Assembly: GCA_049687495.1 (NCBI GenBank)
Contig: JBAVJB010000051.1
Span: forward strand, 1-28,993
Direction of reading: 5' to 3'
Source: Salinimicrobium sp049687495
GTDB taxonomy: Bacteria > Bacteroidota > Bacteroidia > Flavobacteriales > Flavobacteriaceae
Length of the DNA: 28,993 nt
In this document: piece after piece, positions 7,721 through 14,337 of the stretch
Layout of the letters: each line of letters opens with the position of its first letter
Position numbering within the stretch: the first letter of the stretch is position 1
Notes under the pieces: model-generated
Seen by the model: the letters and a program-made list of their open reading frames with translations, nothing else
Database searches by the model: none
Told to the model about the DNA's origin: nothing
Made by a program: the position numbers and the translations under genes

Positions 7721-10039
7721 ATGATGCTGAAAAAGGGGAAATTTCGATTGTTTTGGGTGTTAAGTTTTATGCTTGCCCTGCAATCCTGCAGCGTACAGAA
7801 ATTCATTCCCGATGATAAATTTCTGTATACCGGTGCCAATCTTAACATGGAATCACAGGACGAGATCGAGGACAAGAAACAGCTGAAAAGCGATCTTGAA
7901 GCAGTGATCTCTCCAGATCCCAACAGCAAATTCCTGGGAAACAGGTTTGGCCTTTATTTTTGGTACAAAGCCCAAAAGGAGCATCCCGGTTTCATCAATA
8001 AATTTCTCAATAAAAAATTTGGGGAAGAACCTGTCTATCTTTCTGATGCCGATCCTTTTCAAACCGAAAAGATCCTAAAGAACAGGTTGGAGAACCGGGG
8101 ATATTTCTTTAGCAGGGTAGACCATTCCGTAGAGAGAAATGACGATAAAAAAACGGCAAGTATATCTTATACAACCAGGCTTCCCGAGGAGCCTTATGTG
8201 CTGGAAAACTATAAGATGGACAATGATACCGTGCCCATCTATCAACAAATCAAACAGACCCTTGACGAAACGCTGCTGGACCCGGGAATGAATTTTAACC
8301 TGCCGGTGATGAAGGCTGAAAGGGAACGTATTGACACCCGCTTGAAAAAGGAGGGTTACTACAACTTCAGCTCTAATTTTCTCATTTTTGAGGCCGATAC
8401 GAATCAATATGACCGTAAGAAATTCGATCTTTTTCTAAGACTGAAAAAAGACGTACCGCAGAAGGCGATTAAACCTTACAAGGTCAAACGGCTGAACATC
8501 TATCCTAATTATGCGGTGGGCACAGATTCCATTGCACGAGATACCACCCGCTTCGACGAAAAGAACTATATTCAAAACGAGGTTTTCTTTAAACCCAAAA
8601 AACTTGATCCTTTCATCCTTTTAGAGGAGGGGGAACTCTACAGCCCCGAGAAATCAAGCATGACCAGCAGGCGACTCACCTCAATAGGTACCTACAAATT
8701 TGTGAACATACGCTATGATGAACTGGATTCTCTTTCTACCGACAGCCTTGGCTATTTGGAAGCGAATATTTACCTGTCGCCGCTCAATAAGAGGGCTATT
8801 CGAGCCGAATTGCAGGGCGTGACCAAATCAAACAATTTTGCCGGACCTCATTTGATGCTTACTTATTCAAACCGCAACCTGTTTCATGGTGGGGAGATCC
8901 TGAATATTTCGGCAAATGTTGGCTACGAAAAACAACTCTCAGGAGGGAGCCAGGCGGGTCTTTCCAGTACTCAGCTGGGGCTGGAGGGGAATTTGATCTT
9001 TCCGCGGATGCTTTCTCTCATCCCTATTAAGAACGATTGGTTCAGGTACTCCATTCCTAAGACCAAGATCAGCGCAGGCTTTGAATACCTGAACCGGAGT
9101 AAACTCTTCAACATGTTCTCGGTCACCGGAAGTTTTGGCTACATCTGGCGCGCCAACAGGTTCATTACCCACGAGCTCAATCCTTTGTCGGTGAATTACG
9201 TGAAGCTGGGCAATACTACCCCTAGATTTGAAAAAATTCTCGACGAAAATTCCTTCCTGCGCAACAGCTTTGAACAGGAATTCATCGCCGGCCTTACTTA
9301 TTCCTTCACCTATAACGGGATGATCGACGAAAGTAATCGTCACCAATTCTTTCTAAATTCTAATCTTGATCTTGCGGGAAATTTGGTTGATTTCTTCGGA
9401 AAGAAAAGTTCAGGTAATGACTACAAAGAATTTCTAGGCCTCAGGTATGCCCAATACGCCATGATAGATGCCGACTTTAGATATCACCTAAAGCTAAGTC
9501 GTGAACAAATCATTGCAACCCGATTGTTTGCCGGTCTTGGCTTACCCTATGGAAACTCGGATATTATGCCTTTTAGCCGGCAGTTCTTCGCCGGCGGGCC
9601 TTACAGCATCAGGGCTTTCCACATCAGGTCGCTTGGGCCTGGAGCATATCATCCCAAGGAAGACCTTACCTATTATGACCAGATGGGAAACCTCAGGCTT
9701 GAAGCTAACCTGGAGTACCGTTTTCCCATCTTTTTGTTCCTCAAAGGGGCTGTATTCGCTGATGCGGGGAACGTGTGGAATACAAAAGACAATTTACCTA
9801 CCGGCGAAGATCTTTCAGACCAGCAAAAGGAGATCATTGCAAAAGGGACTTTTGGATCTAATTTCCTGAATGAATTTGCCGTGGGAACGGGAGTAGGTCT
9901 TCGAATAGATATACAAAGTTTTGTGATAAGATTTGACCTGGCCGCACCTGTGAGAATTCCGTGGTTGCCACAGGGAGAGCGTTGGGATTTCAGGTGGGAT
10001 GAGCCGGTGCTCAACTTCGCTATTGGTTATCCTTTCTAG
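7721..10039 (+). CDS. tamL: TamL: lipidated BamA/TamA family outer-membrane protein
   Basis: A 772-residue outer-membrane protein, the expected partner of TamB. The signal peptide ends in LALQSC with the lipidated cysteine at residue 23, the hallmark of TamL, the lipoprotein version of TamA found in Bacteroidota. POTRA-like repeats fill about residues 30-360, and a 16-strand Omp85 beta-barrel follows ('FFAGGPYSIRAF' is the conserved barrel motif; the C-terminus ends in a 'FAIGYPF' beta-signal). An upstream in-frame ATG at 7667 would add 18 Lys/Arg-rich residues and overlap tamB. I prefer 7721 because the signal peptide then begins normally. It follows tamB by 7 bp, so the two are co-transcribed. 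Confidence 0.92.
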   Translation: MMLKKGKFRLFWVLSFMLALQSCSVQKFIPDDKFLYTGANLNMESQDEIEDKKQLKSDLEAVISPDPNSKFLGNRFGLYFWYKAQKEHPGFINKFLNKKFGEEPVYLSDADPFQTEKILKNRLENRGYFFSRVDHSVERNDDKKTASISYTTRLPEEPYVLENYKMDNDTVPIYQQIKQTLDETLLDPGMNFNLPVMKAERERIDTRLKKEGYYNFSSNFLIFEADTNQYDRKKFDLFLRLKKDVPQKAIKPYKVKRLNIYPNYAVGTDSIARDTTRFDEKNYIQNEVFFKPKKLDPFILLEEGELYSPEKSSMTSRRLTSIGTYKFVNIRYDELDSLSTDSLGYLEANIYLSPLNKRAIRAELQGVTKSNNFAGPHLMLTYSNRNLFHGGEILNISANVGYEKQLSGGSQAGLSSTQLGLEGNLIFPRMLSLIPIKNDWFRYSIPKTKISAGFEYLNRSKLFNMFSVTGSFGYIWRANRFITHELNPLSVNYVKLGNTTPRFEKILDENSFLRNSFEQEFIAGLTYSFTYNGMIDESNRHQFFLNSNLDLAGNLVDFFGKKSSGNDYKEFLGLRYAQYAMIDADFRYHLKLSREQIIATRLFAGLGLPYGNSDIMPFSRQFFAGGPYSIRAFHIRSLGPGAYHPKEDLTYYDQMGNLRLEANLEYRFPIFLFLKGAVFADAGNVWNTKDNLPTGEDLSDQQKEIIAKGTFGSNFLNEFAVGTGVGLRIDIQSFVIRFDLAAPVRIPWLPQGERWDFRWDEPVLNFAIGYPF

Positions 10040-10695
10040 TGCTGCATTTTGCTGCCAAAGCAAAGATCGCCTGCATCACCCAGGCCGGGGACGATGTAAC
10101 CTCTGTCATTTAATTTTTCATCTATGGTAGCTATCCATAAATGTGAATCTTCGGGGAAGTTTTGGGCTACATGTTCAATGCCTTCGCGGGCGCCGATTAC
10201 CGATACCACATGGATCTTTGCAGGCTTGCCCATAGATTCCAGTGCCTTGAGCACGTTGACGAAAGAACGGCCGGTGGCCAGCATAGGATCGGCAAGAATA
10301 AGGGTTTTTCCTTCCAGGGAAGGAGAAGCAAGATATTCAACCAGGATCTCGAATTTCTCATCATTGTTAGGGTGATGCCTGTAAGCCGAAATAAATGAGT
10401 TATCTGCAGCGTCAAAATAATTGAGTAAACCATTGTGCAAAGGAAGACCCGCCCTTAAAATGGAACAGATCACGACCTCTTCGGAAGCTGTAGGAATATT
10501 TGCAGTTCCCAGCGGCGTAGTCACCTGCTTTTCCTTGTAGCTAAGCGTTTTGCTGATCTCATAGCCAAGTATCTCTCCCAGTCTTTCAATATTTCTTCTG
10601 AATCGCATCCTGTCGGTCTGGACCTGGCTGTCCCTAAGCTGGGAAACAAAAGAGTTAGCAATAGAGTTCTGCTGAAGTAAGTGGTGTATTTGCAT
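10036..10695 (-). CDS. upp: Uracil phosphoribosyltransferase
   Basis: A 219-residue cytoplasmic enzyme that joins uracil to PRPP to give UMP in pyrimidine salvage. The PRPP-binding loop is 'ILADPMLATGRS' (about residues 133-144) and the uracil-binding C-terminal motif is 'PGLGDAGD' (203-210). 'MRFRRNIERLGEILGYEIS' is the usual family N-terminal region. The start at 10695 matches family length. A longer ATG at 10725 falls inside a 17-bp palindrome and is rejected. Its stop overlaps the tamL stop (shared CTAG at 10036-10039). A TAACTTTG promoter box lies upstream, with the palindrome between that box and the start codon, so expression may be controlled there. Confidence 0.95.
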   Translation of the reverse strand: MQIHHLLQQNSIANSFVSQLRDSQVQTDRMRFRRNIERLGEILGYEISKTLSYKEKQVTTPLGTANIPTASEEVVICSILRAGLPLHNGLLNYFDAADNSFISAYRHHPNNDEKFEILVEYLASPSLEGKTLILADPMLATGRSFVNVLKALESMGKPAKIHVVSVIGAREGIEHVAQNFPEDSHLWIATIDEKLNDRGYIVPGLGDAGDLCFGSKMQH

Positions 10696-10713
10696 CTTGT
10701 TTTTATTAGGTCT

Positions 10714-10730
10714 CAAAAATGGCATTTTTA
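10714..10730. promoter_or_regulatory. 17-bp palindrome, copy A (upp leader)
   Basis: CAAAAATGGCATTTTTA. It lies 18 bp upstream of the upp start codon and about 10 bp downstream of the likely -7 box, so it overlaps the start of the transcript. This is where a repressor would be expected to bind. Confidence 0.65.
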
Positions 10731-10739
10731 AAGGCTCTT

Positions 10740-10747
10740 CAAAGTTA
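10740..10747 (-). promoter_or_regulatory. -7 promoter box of upp
   Basis: On the minus strand this reads TAACTTTG, an exact match to the TAnnTTTG -7 consensus of Bacteroidota. No clear -33 TTTG is seen 17-23 nt further upstream. Confidence 0.5.
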
Positions 10748-10940
10748 GAATTTTTTCAGTCTTTAAAAACCGGAAATTAGAGAGGGATTTTATTCAAAAA
10801 AGAGCAAAAGCTGCTCAAGGAGCAGGATATTTCCGCAGAAATCCATAAATATTCCTTTTTCAAAGCGACAAATAAGCTCAAAATATCTTATTTTTATGTA
10901 GCTAAAAATTTGAGGCACAAGCTACTGAAGCATTAAGCGC

Positions 10941-10957
10941 CAAAAATAGCATTTTTA
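10941..10957. promoter_or_regulatory. 17-bp palindrome, copy B
   Basis: CAAAAATAGCATTTTTA. It lies 14 bp upstream of the ATG of the SnoaL-like gene. It differs from the consensus at position 8 (A for G) and at the last base. Confidence 0.6.
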
Positions 10958-10971
10958 AATACCATCCTGCA

Positions 10972-11358
10972 ATGAGCGATAAAGAGAATTTTCTAAGGAA
11001 GGTGAACAAGGCCTTTGTTGAAGGAAACAGGCAATTTTTGCTTGAAGCTATTTCCGAAGATATTTGCTGGGATATTGTGGGGGAAAAAATGGTGAGCGGT
11101 AAAATGGAATTTTCTGATGCTTTAGAAAAAATGCAGGAGATGCCGCCAATCAAGATCGATATTCAGAAGGTGGTGATACAGGAAAATTCGGCGGTGGTCA
11201 CCGGTATTGTAATAGGAAGGAACCACGTAGGGCAGAAGAAGAATTTCGGGTTTTGCGATATATACGAACTCGCAGGATCAAAGGATCTAAAGATCGATAA
11301 AATGACCTCTTACGTCATAGACATAAGTAAATACAAGCAATACAGGGAAACCTGTTAA
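10972..11358 (+). CDS. SnoaL-like / NTF2-fold protein
   Basis: A 128-residue cytoplasmic protein with the length and pattern of SnoaL-like (NTF2-fold) proteins: an N-terminal helix pair 'FLRKVNKAFVEGNRQFLLEAISEDICWDIVG', then alternating beta strands ending in 'FCDIYELAGSKDLKIDKMTSYVID'. Family members range from isomerases and hydratases to simple binding proteins, so no substrate can be named. The ATG at 10972 is the only sensible start. It is monocistronic: palindrome copy B lies just upstream and a hairpin terminator follows the stop. Confidence 0.75.
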   Translation: MSDKENFLRKVNKAFVEGNRQFLLEAISEDICWDIVGEKMVSGKMEFSDALEKMQEMPPIKIDIQKVVIQENSAVVTGIVIGRNHVGQKKNFGFCDIYELAGSKDLKIDKMTSYVIDISKYKQYRETC

Positions 11359-11362
11359 CGAA

Positions 11363-11392
11363 AAAGGCGGAATTTCTTCCGCCTTTCTTTTT
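11363..11392. terminator. Bidirectional terminator after the SnoaL-like gene
   Basis: AAAGGCGGAA (11363-11372), loop TTTC, TTCCGCCTTT (11377-11386), followed by CTTTTTT. The 10-bp GC-rich stem with T-tract lies between convergent stops at 11358 and 11392. Confidence 0.88.
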
Positions 11393-11778
11393 TACTTCTC
11401 ATCTTCAGGCCTGGTCTTTTCTGAAGGATCTTTATACTTCTTCGCTTTCTCGCCCTTATAAACGGTTTCTGATTGGGATTCTATATTATCGTTAGAGTTT
11501 GCAGATTCCTTGGGCCGCCTGTCCTTCTCAGACTGGTCTGCCTTGTTTCTGGTCTCGTTGAATTGCTTGTCATCCATTTCAGGCACGTCAAGATCGGCTC
11601 CTGCATAATCTACAGGTTCCTCGCGATCTTTGAAGTAGTCCCCCTTTTTCTCGTCATAGCTCTGGTTGTTGAGCGTTTCTTTATCTTCAGGAGTAATATC
11701 AGGGTTAAAAGGCAGGTCTTTGGGCTGTTTTCCTCTTTCTTCCTTATTTTCCTTTGGCATTTCTTCTTTCCTGGTCAT
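11392..11778 (-). CDS. Highly charged, probably disordered small protein
   Basis: A 128-residue protein with no signal peptide or membrane helix. It is made almost wholly of Lys, Glu, Asp, Asn, Gln, Pro and Arg, with few hydrophobic residues ('DYAGADLDVPEMDDKQFNETRNK' is the most protein-like part). It is likely intrinsically disordered. Similar small hydrophilic proteins occur in flavobacteria and are usually annotated as hypothetical; desiccation or stress protection is a guess. It shares a terminator with the SnoaL-like gene. ATG at 11776-11778; the second ATG (residue 7) is also possible. Confidence 0.7.
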   Translation of the reverse strand: MTRKEEMPKENKEERGKQPKDLPFNPDITPEDKETLNNQSYDEKKGDYFKDREEPVDYAGADLDVPEMDDKQFNETRNKADQSEKDRRPKESANSNDNIESQSETVYKGEKAKKYKDPSEKTRPEDEK

Positions 11779-11862
11779 GATTTCGTTTTTATTTTAAGGT
11801 ACAGATTAAGCCATACTAAGGGGGTTAATATCCCGTTAAAAATAAATGAGATAAAGAATTAT

Positions 11863-11870
11863 TATCTTTG
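11863..11870 (+). promoter_or_regulatory. -7 promoter box of the secreted-protein gene
   Basis: TATCTTTG matches TAnnTTTG exactly and lies 55 nt before the preferred ATG at 11926. No good -33 box is visible. Confidence 0.5.
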
Positions 11871-11925
11871 TGAAACAGTTGGGAGAGGTTTTTGATAAAC
11901 TCTCTAAAGCTGAAAAATGGCAGAA

Positions 11926-12564
11926 ATGAAGAAGCTTTTTTTACTTGTTGGTTTTTTTATGTTCACTGCGGTGGGATCTGCCCAGGTGGATAATTCCACA
12001 ACAACCCGGGCCCCGGGCGAACTTTTAGGATCTAAATCTTCATCTTTGCTGAAGCGGCAGGGCAATCACAGCCTTAGCAATCGCAATTCTCCCTACGGCA
12101 ATATTGCTGAACCCGGAAAAGAAGAAAAAAAGCCACTCAACCTTACTACAGATAACGGGCTGATGGAATACAAGCTGGAGAATTTTACTCCCAAAGCTTT
12201 AAAAGAAAAAGAGTCCAAAACCGAATCCCGGGGTGACCAGTACCTGGGTGACTTTGTCACCGCAGGCGGTTTTGTAGAGCTGTATTGTCGCGATCATGAA
12301 TATGTTGATGGCGATAGGGTGCGTATAAGCGTCAATGGGGTAGTGATAAGCCCCATGACTCTTTTAGGAGCAGGTTTGACACCTGTCTTTGTAAGGCTGA
12401 ATTCCGGCCTTAATGAGATCGAATTTGAAGCTTTAAACCAGGGCACTTCTGGCCCCAACACCGCCGAACTTCGCGTGGTGGATGCCGAAGGTAAGGAAGT
12501 GATCAAACAGCAGTGGAACCTTACCACCGGGGCAAAGGCCAAACTCGTAGTGGTCAAGCAATAA
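11926..12564 (+). CDS. Unknown secreted protein
   Basis: A 212-residue protein whose N-terminus 'MKKLFLLVGFFMFTAVGSAQ' is a signal peptide cut after about residue 17. Residues about 20-95 look disordered (many Ser, Asn, Lys). Residues about 100-212 form a beta-rich domain with 'YLGDFVTAGGFVELYCRDH', 'VRISVNGVVISP' and 'LNEIEFEALNQG', then a closing 'AELRVVDAEGKEVIKQQWNL'. I do not recognise the family. The domain looks like a small beta-sandwich with a short lipocalin- or Ig-like pattern. An ATG 9 nt upstream (11917) is also in frame. Its stop abuts the stop of the convergent DUF2383 gene. Confidence 0.72.
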   Translation: MKKLFLLVGFFMFTAVGSAQVDNSTTTRAPGELLGSKSSSLLKRQGNHSLSNRNSPYGNIAEPGKEEKKPLNLTTDNGLMEYKLENFTPKALKEKESKTESRGDQYLGDFVTAGGFVELYCRDHEYVDGDRVRISVNGVVISPMTLLGAGLTPVFVRLNSGLNEIEFEALNQGTSGPNTAELRVVDAEGKEVIKQQWNLTTGAKAKLVVVKQ

Positions 12565-13038
12565 TTACCACCTAAGGTCTTCTATACTCTTAACATCTGC
12601 AAGTAAGACTTCTATTTCTTTCAGCTGTTTTTCAAGCGATTCTTCTATTTGGGCAGGAAATCTGTTCTTTTTCAGCTTTTCCTTGTAATCTTTTGCAGCC
12701 TTTTTCTCGCCGTTCAAGCACTCGTCAAGAAGGGCATCATCTCTGTGTTTGCCTATGGAAGTCTTGAAATTCGTCCAGGCCTTAAGAAGGTCGAGTTGAT
12801 CGTCGGGATCTAAAGGATGCTCATTCAGGTCATGCAAGAAGCTGTCGATCTCGGTCGCAAAATGATTATGCCGTACTCTTCCTTTTTTACAGAAATCTTT
12901 CAGCACTTCTTCATCTGCGTGTTCCATAGCCTTTCTGTAATCCTTTTCGGCTTCATAATTCTTTTGCAGGAGCTCTTGAAGACACTTTACAACGCGCCTA
13001 TGATTACTCTCCCGCACGGATTCTCTTGTAGTTTTCAT
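12565..13038 (-). CDS. DUF2383 (PA2169-type) four-helix-bundle protein
   Basis: A 157-residue cytoplasmic protein made of long amphipathic helices. It shows the DUF2383 pattern: 'LQELLQKNYEAEKDYRKAMEHA' (20-41), 'CKKGRVRHNHFATEI' (50-64) and 'DECLNGEKKAAKDYKEKL' (105-122). The repeated Glu and His residues resemble a ferritin-like metal site, but metal binding is not proved for the family. Such proteins are often tied to stress or stationary phase. Its neighbours (universal stress protein, cold-shock protein) suit that role. Confidence 0.82.
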   Translation of the reverse strand: MKTTRESVRESNHRRVVKCLQELLQKNYEAEKDYRKAMEHADEEVLKDFCKKGRVRHNHFATEIDSFLHDLNEHPLDPDDQLDLLKAWTNFKTSIGKHRDDALLDECLNGEKKAAKDYKEKLKKNRFPAQIEESLEKQLKEIEVLLADVKSIEDLRW

Positions 13039-13211
13039 GACACTCCGGTTTTTTGGGTTAACCTTTAAAGGTAGCTGAAAATCTACTTGTTAAGAATGAC
13101 TTATATCAATTTTTGACTATAGTGCAGTGTAGGCCAGATATTTAACTGAATAAAACAGAATCATCAGAAAAGCCGGAAAATTTCGTAACTTAGGACTAAA
13201 CCATCCATAAA

Positions 13212-13670
13212 ATGAAAAGAGTACTCATTGCCCTGGATTATCATCCGGTTTCAGAAAAAGTGGCCGAAAAAGGATATGAGCTAGCCAGGAGCATGGATGC
13301 CAGGGTATGCCTGCTGCATGTTTTGGACGATGTGGGCTTTTACAGTACCCAGTATCCCACCTTTTTGGGATATGAAGGTTATCCAGATATTGGCCCCAGT
13401 TTTAATGTGGCAATGGAGATGCAGAACATAGCTAAAGAATTTTTGGATAAGGCAGCAAGTCATCTCAACGACCCAAATTTGACCACTCATCTGGCCGAAG
13501 GGGATACTGCCAAAGCTTTACTGGCTTATGCCGAGGAATGGGAGGCAGATCTTATTGTAATGGGCACCCACAGCCACTCGGCCCTTGAAAAACTCTTCAT
13601 GGGGACGGTCGCCCAAAAGGTACTTGAGAAAACAAAGATCCCGGTCTACATGGTGCCGGTAAAAAAATAA
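13212..13670 (+). CDS. Universal stress protein, single domain
   Basis: A 152-residue UspA-fold protein. The N-terminus 'MKRVLIALDYHPVS' holds the nucleotide-contacting Asp9. The C-terminal loop 'GTHSHSALEKLFMGTVA' (118-134) matches the ATP-binding pattern G-x2-G-x9-G-(S/T), except that the second glycine is Ser121. ATP binding is therefore likely but may be altered. It is cytoplasmic and probably modulates stress survival. ATG at 13212 gives the usual family length. It is monocistronic, and TAACTTAG about 20 nt upstream is a weak -7 candidate. Confidence 0.9.
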   Translation: MKRVLIALDYHPVSEKVAEKGYELARSMDARVCLLHVLDDVGFYSTQYPTFLGYEGYPDIGPSFNVAMEMQNIAKEFLDKAASHLNDPNLTTHLAEGDTAKALLAYAEEWEADLIVMGTHSHSALEKLFMGTVAQKVLEKTKIPVYMVPVKK

Positions 13671-13726
13671 AAACTAAAGGAATTTTTAATTTTTAAATGG
13701 AATTCAAGAAAGGCAAAAAGAAATGC

Positions 13727-13734
13727 TAACTTTG
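13727..13734 (+). promoter_or_regulatory. -7 promoter box of the cold-shock gene
   Basis: TAACTTTG matches TAnnTTTG exactly. With a transcript start near 13741 the mRNA would carry a leader of about 100 nt before the preferred ATG at 13842. Confidence 0.55.
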
Positions 13735-13740
13735 TGCAAA

Positions 13741-13841
13741 CTTCGATACCGAATCTTCTTCGGCAAATAACTCCCCCGGATTTACTTGCAATATTAGGTT
13801 TGATATCGGGTATTAGAATTTTAAAAAGAACAGTTCAACAA
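13741..13841 (+). other. Long 5' leader of the cold-shock mRNA
   Basis: The inferred 100-nt leader holds a small hairpin CCGAA-TCTTC-TTCGG near its 5' end. A more distal segment, TCGGGTAT, can pair with ATACCGA. Long structured leaders are typical of cold-shock mRNAs, where folding controls translation with temperature. A GTG at 13734 would extend the protein through this region, but it overlaps the -7 box. Confidence 0.4.
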
Positions 13842-14285
13842 ATGGCCAAATCCCAGCAATCGTATAACAAATCAGAAAAAGAAAAGAAGCGTCTCAAGAA
13901 GAAAGAGGAGAAGCGTAAGAAGAAAGAAGAAAGAAAAGCCAGTGGTGGCAGTACTTCAGAATTCGCTTATGTAGACGAATTCGGAAACCTTACCGATACT
14001 CCGCCCGATCCCTCAAACAAGATCGAGGTAGATCCCGAAGATATAGAGATAGGGATTCCTAAAAAGGAAGAATCAGACGAAGAAACAGATTTCAGCAAGG
14101 AAGGAAAAGTGTCCTTTTTTGATGATTCCCGCGGATTTGGATTCATCCTGGACAGCGTGACCCAGGAGAAATATTTTGTTCACGTCTCCGGTCTTATTGA
14201 TAAGATCGCCGAAAATGACAAAGTAACCTTTGAACTTGAACGCGGCCCAAAAGGCATGAACGCGGTCAAGGTGAAAAAGCTTTAA
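13842..14285 (+). CDS. Cold-shock domain protein with lysine-rich N-terminus
   Basis: A 147-residue RNA/DNA-binding protein. Residues 1-34 are an almost pure Lys/Glu helix (KEKKRLKKKEEKRKKKEE), followed by a short linker. A C-terminal cold-shock domain (about 86-147) contains RNP1 'RGFGFI' (97-102) and RNP2 'YFVHVS' (111-116). This long N-terminal form is a flavobacterial variant of the normal ~70-residue Csp. It probably acts as an RNA chaperone in the cytoplasm. The start at ATG 13842 is chosen over the GTG at 13734 because the latter lies inside the promoter box. A strong terminator follows. Confidence 0.88.
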   Translation: MAKSQQSYNKSEKEKKRLKKKEEKRKKKEERKASGGSTSEFAYVDEFGNLTDTPPDPSNKIEVDPEDIEIGIPKKEESDEETDFSKEGKVSFFDDSRGFGFILDSVTQEKYFVHVSGLIDKIAENDKVTFELERGPKGMNAVKVKKL

Positions 14286-14287
14286 TA

Positions 14288-14320
14288 AAAAAAGGCGGTA
14301 GAAAATCTACCGCCTTTTTT
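14288..14320. terminator. Terminator of the cold-shock gene
   Basis: AAAGGCGGTAGA (14291-14302), loop AAA, TCTACCGCCTTT (14306-14317), with further A/T pairing to 14288-14320. A strong 12-bp stem with flanking A and T runs lies between the convergent stops at 14285 and 14338. Confidence 0.9.
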
Positions 14321-14337
14321 TAATCTTTCCGGTTATG

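Noticed and set aside
10696..10725. N-terminal extension of Upp starting at ATG 10725
   Set aside because: The ATG lies inside the 17-bp palindrome and the added residues have no counterpart in the family.
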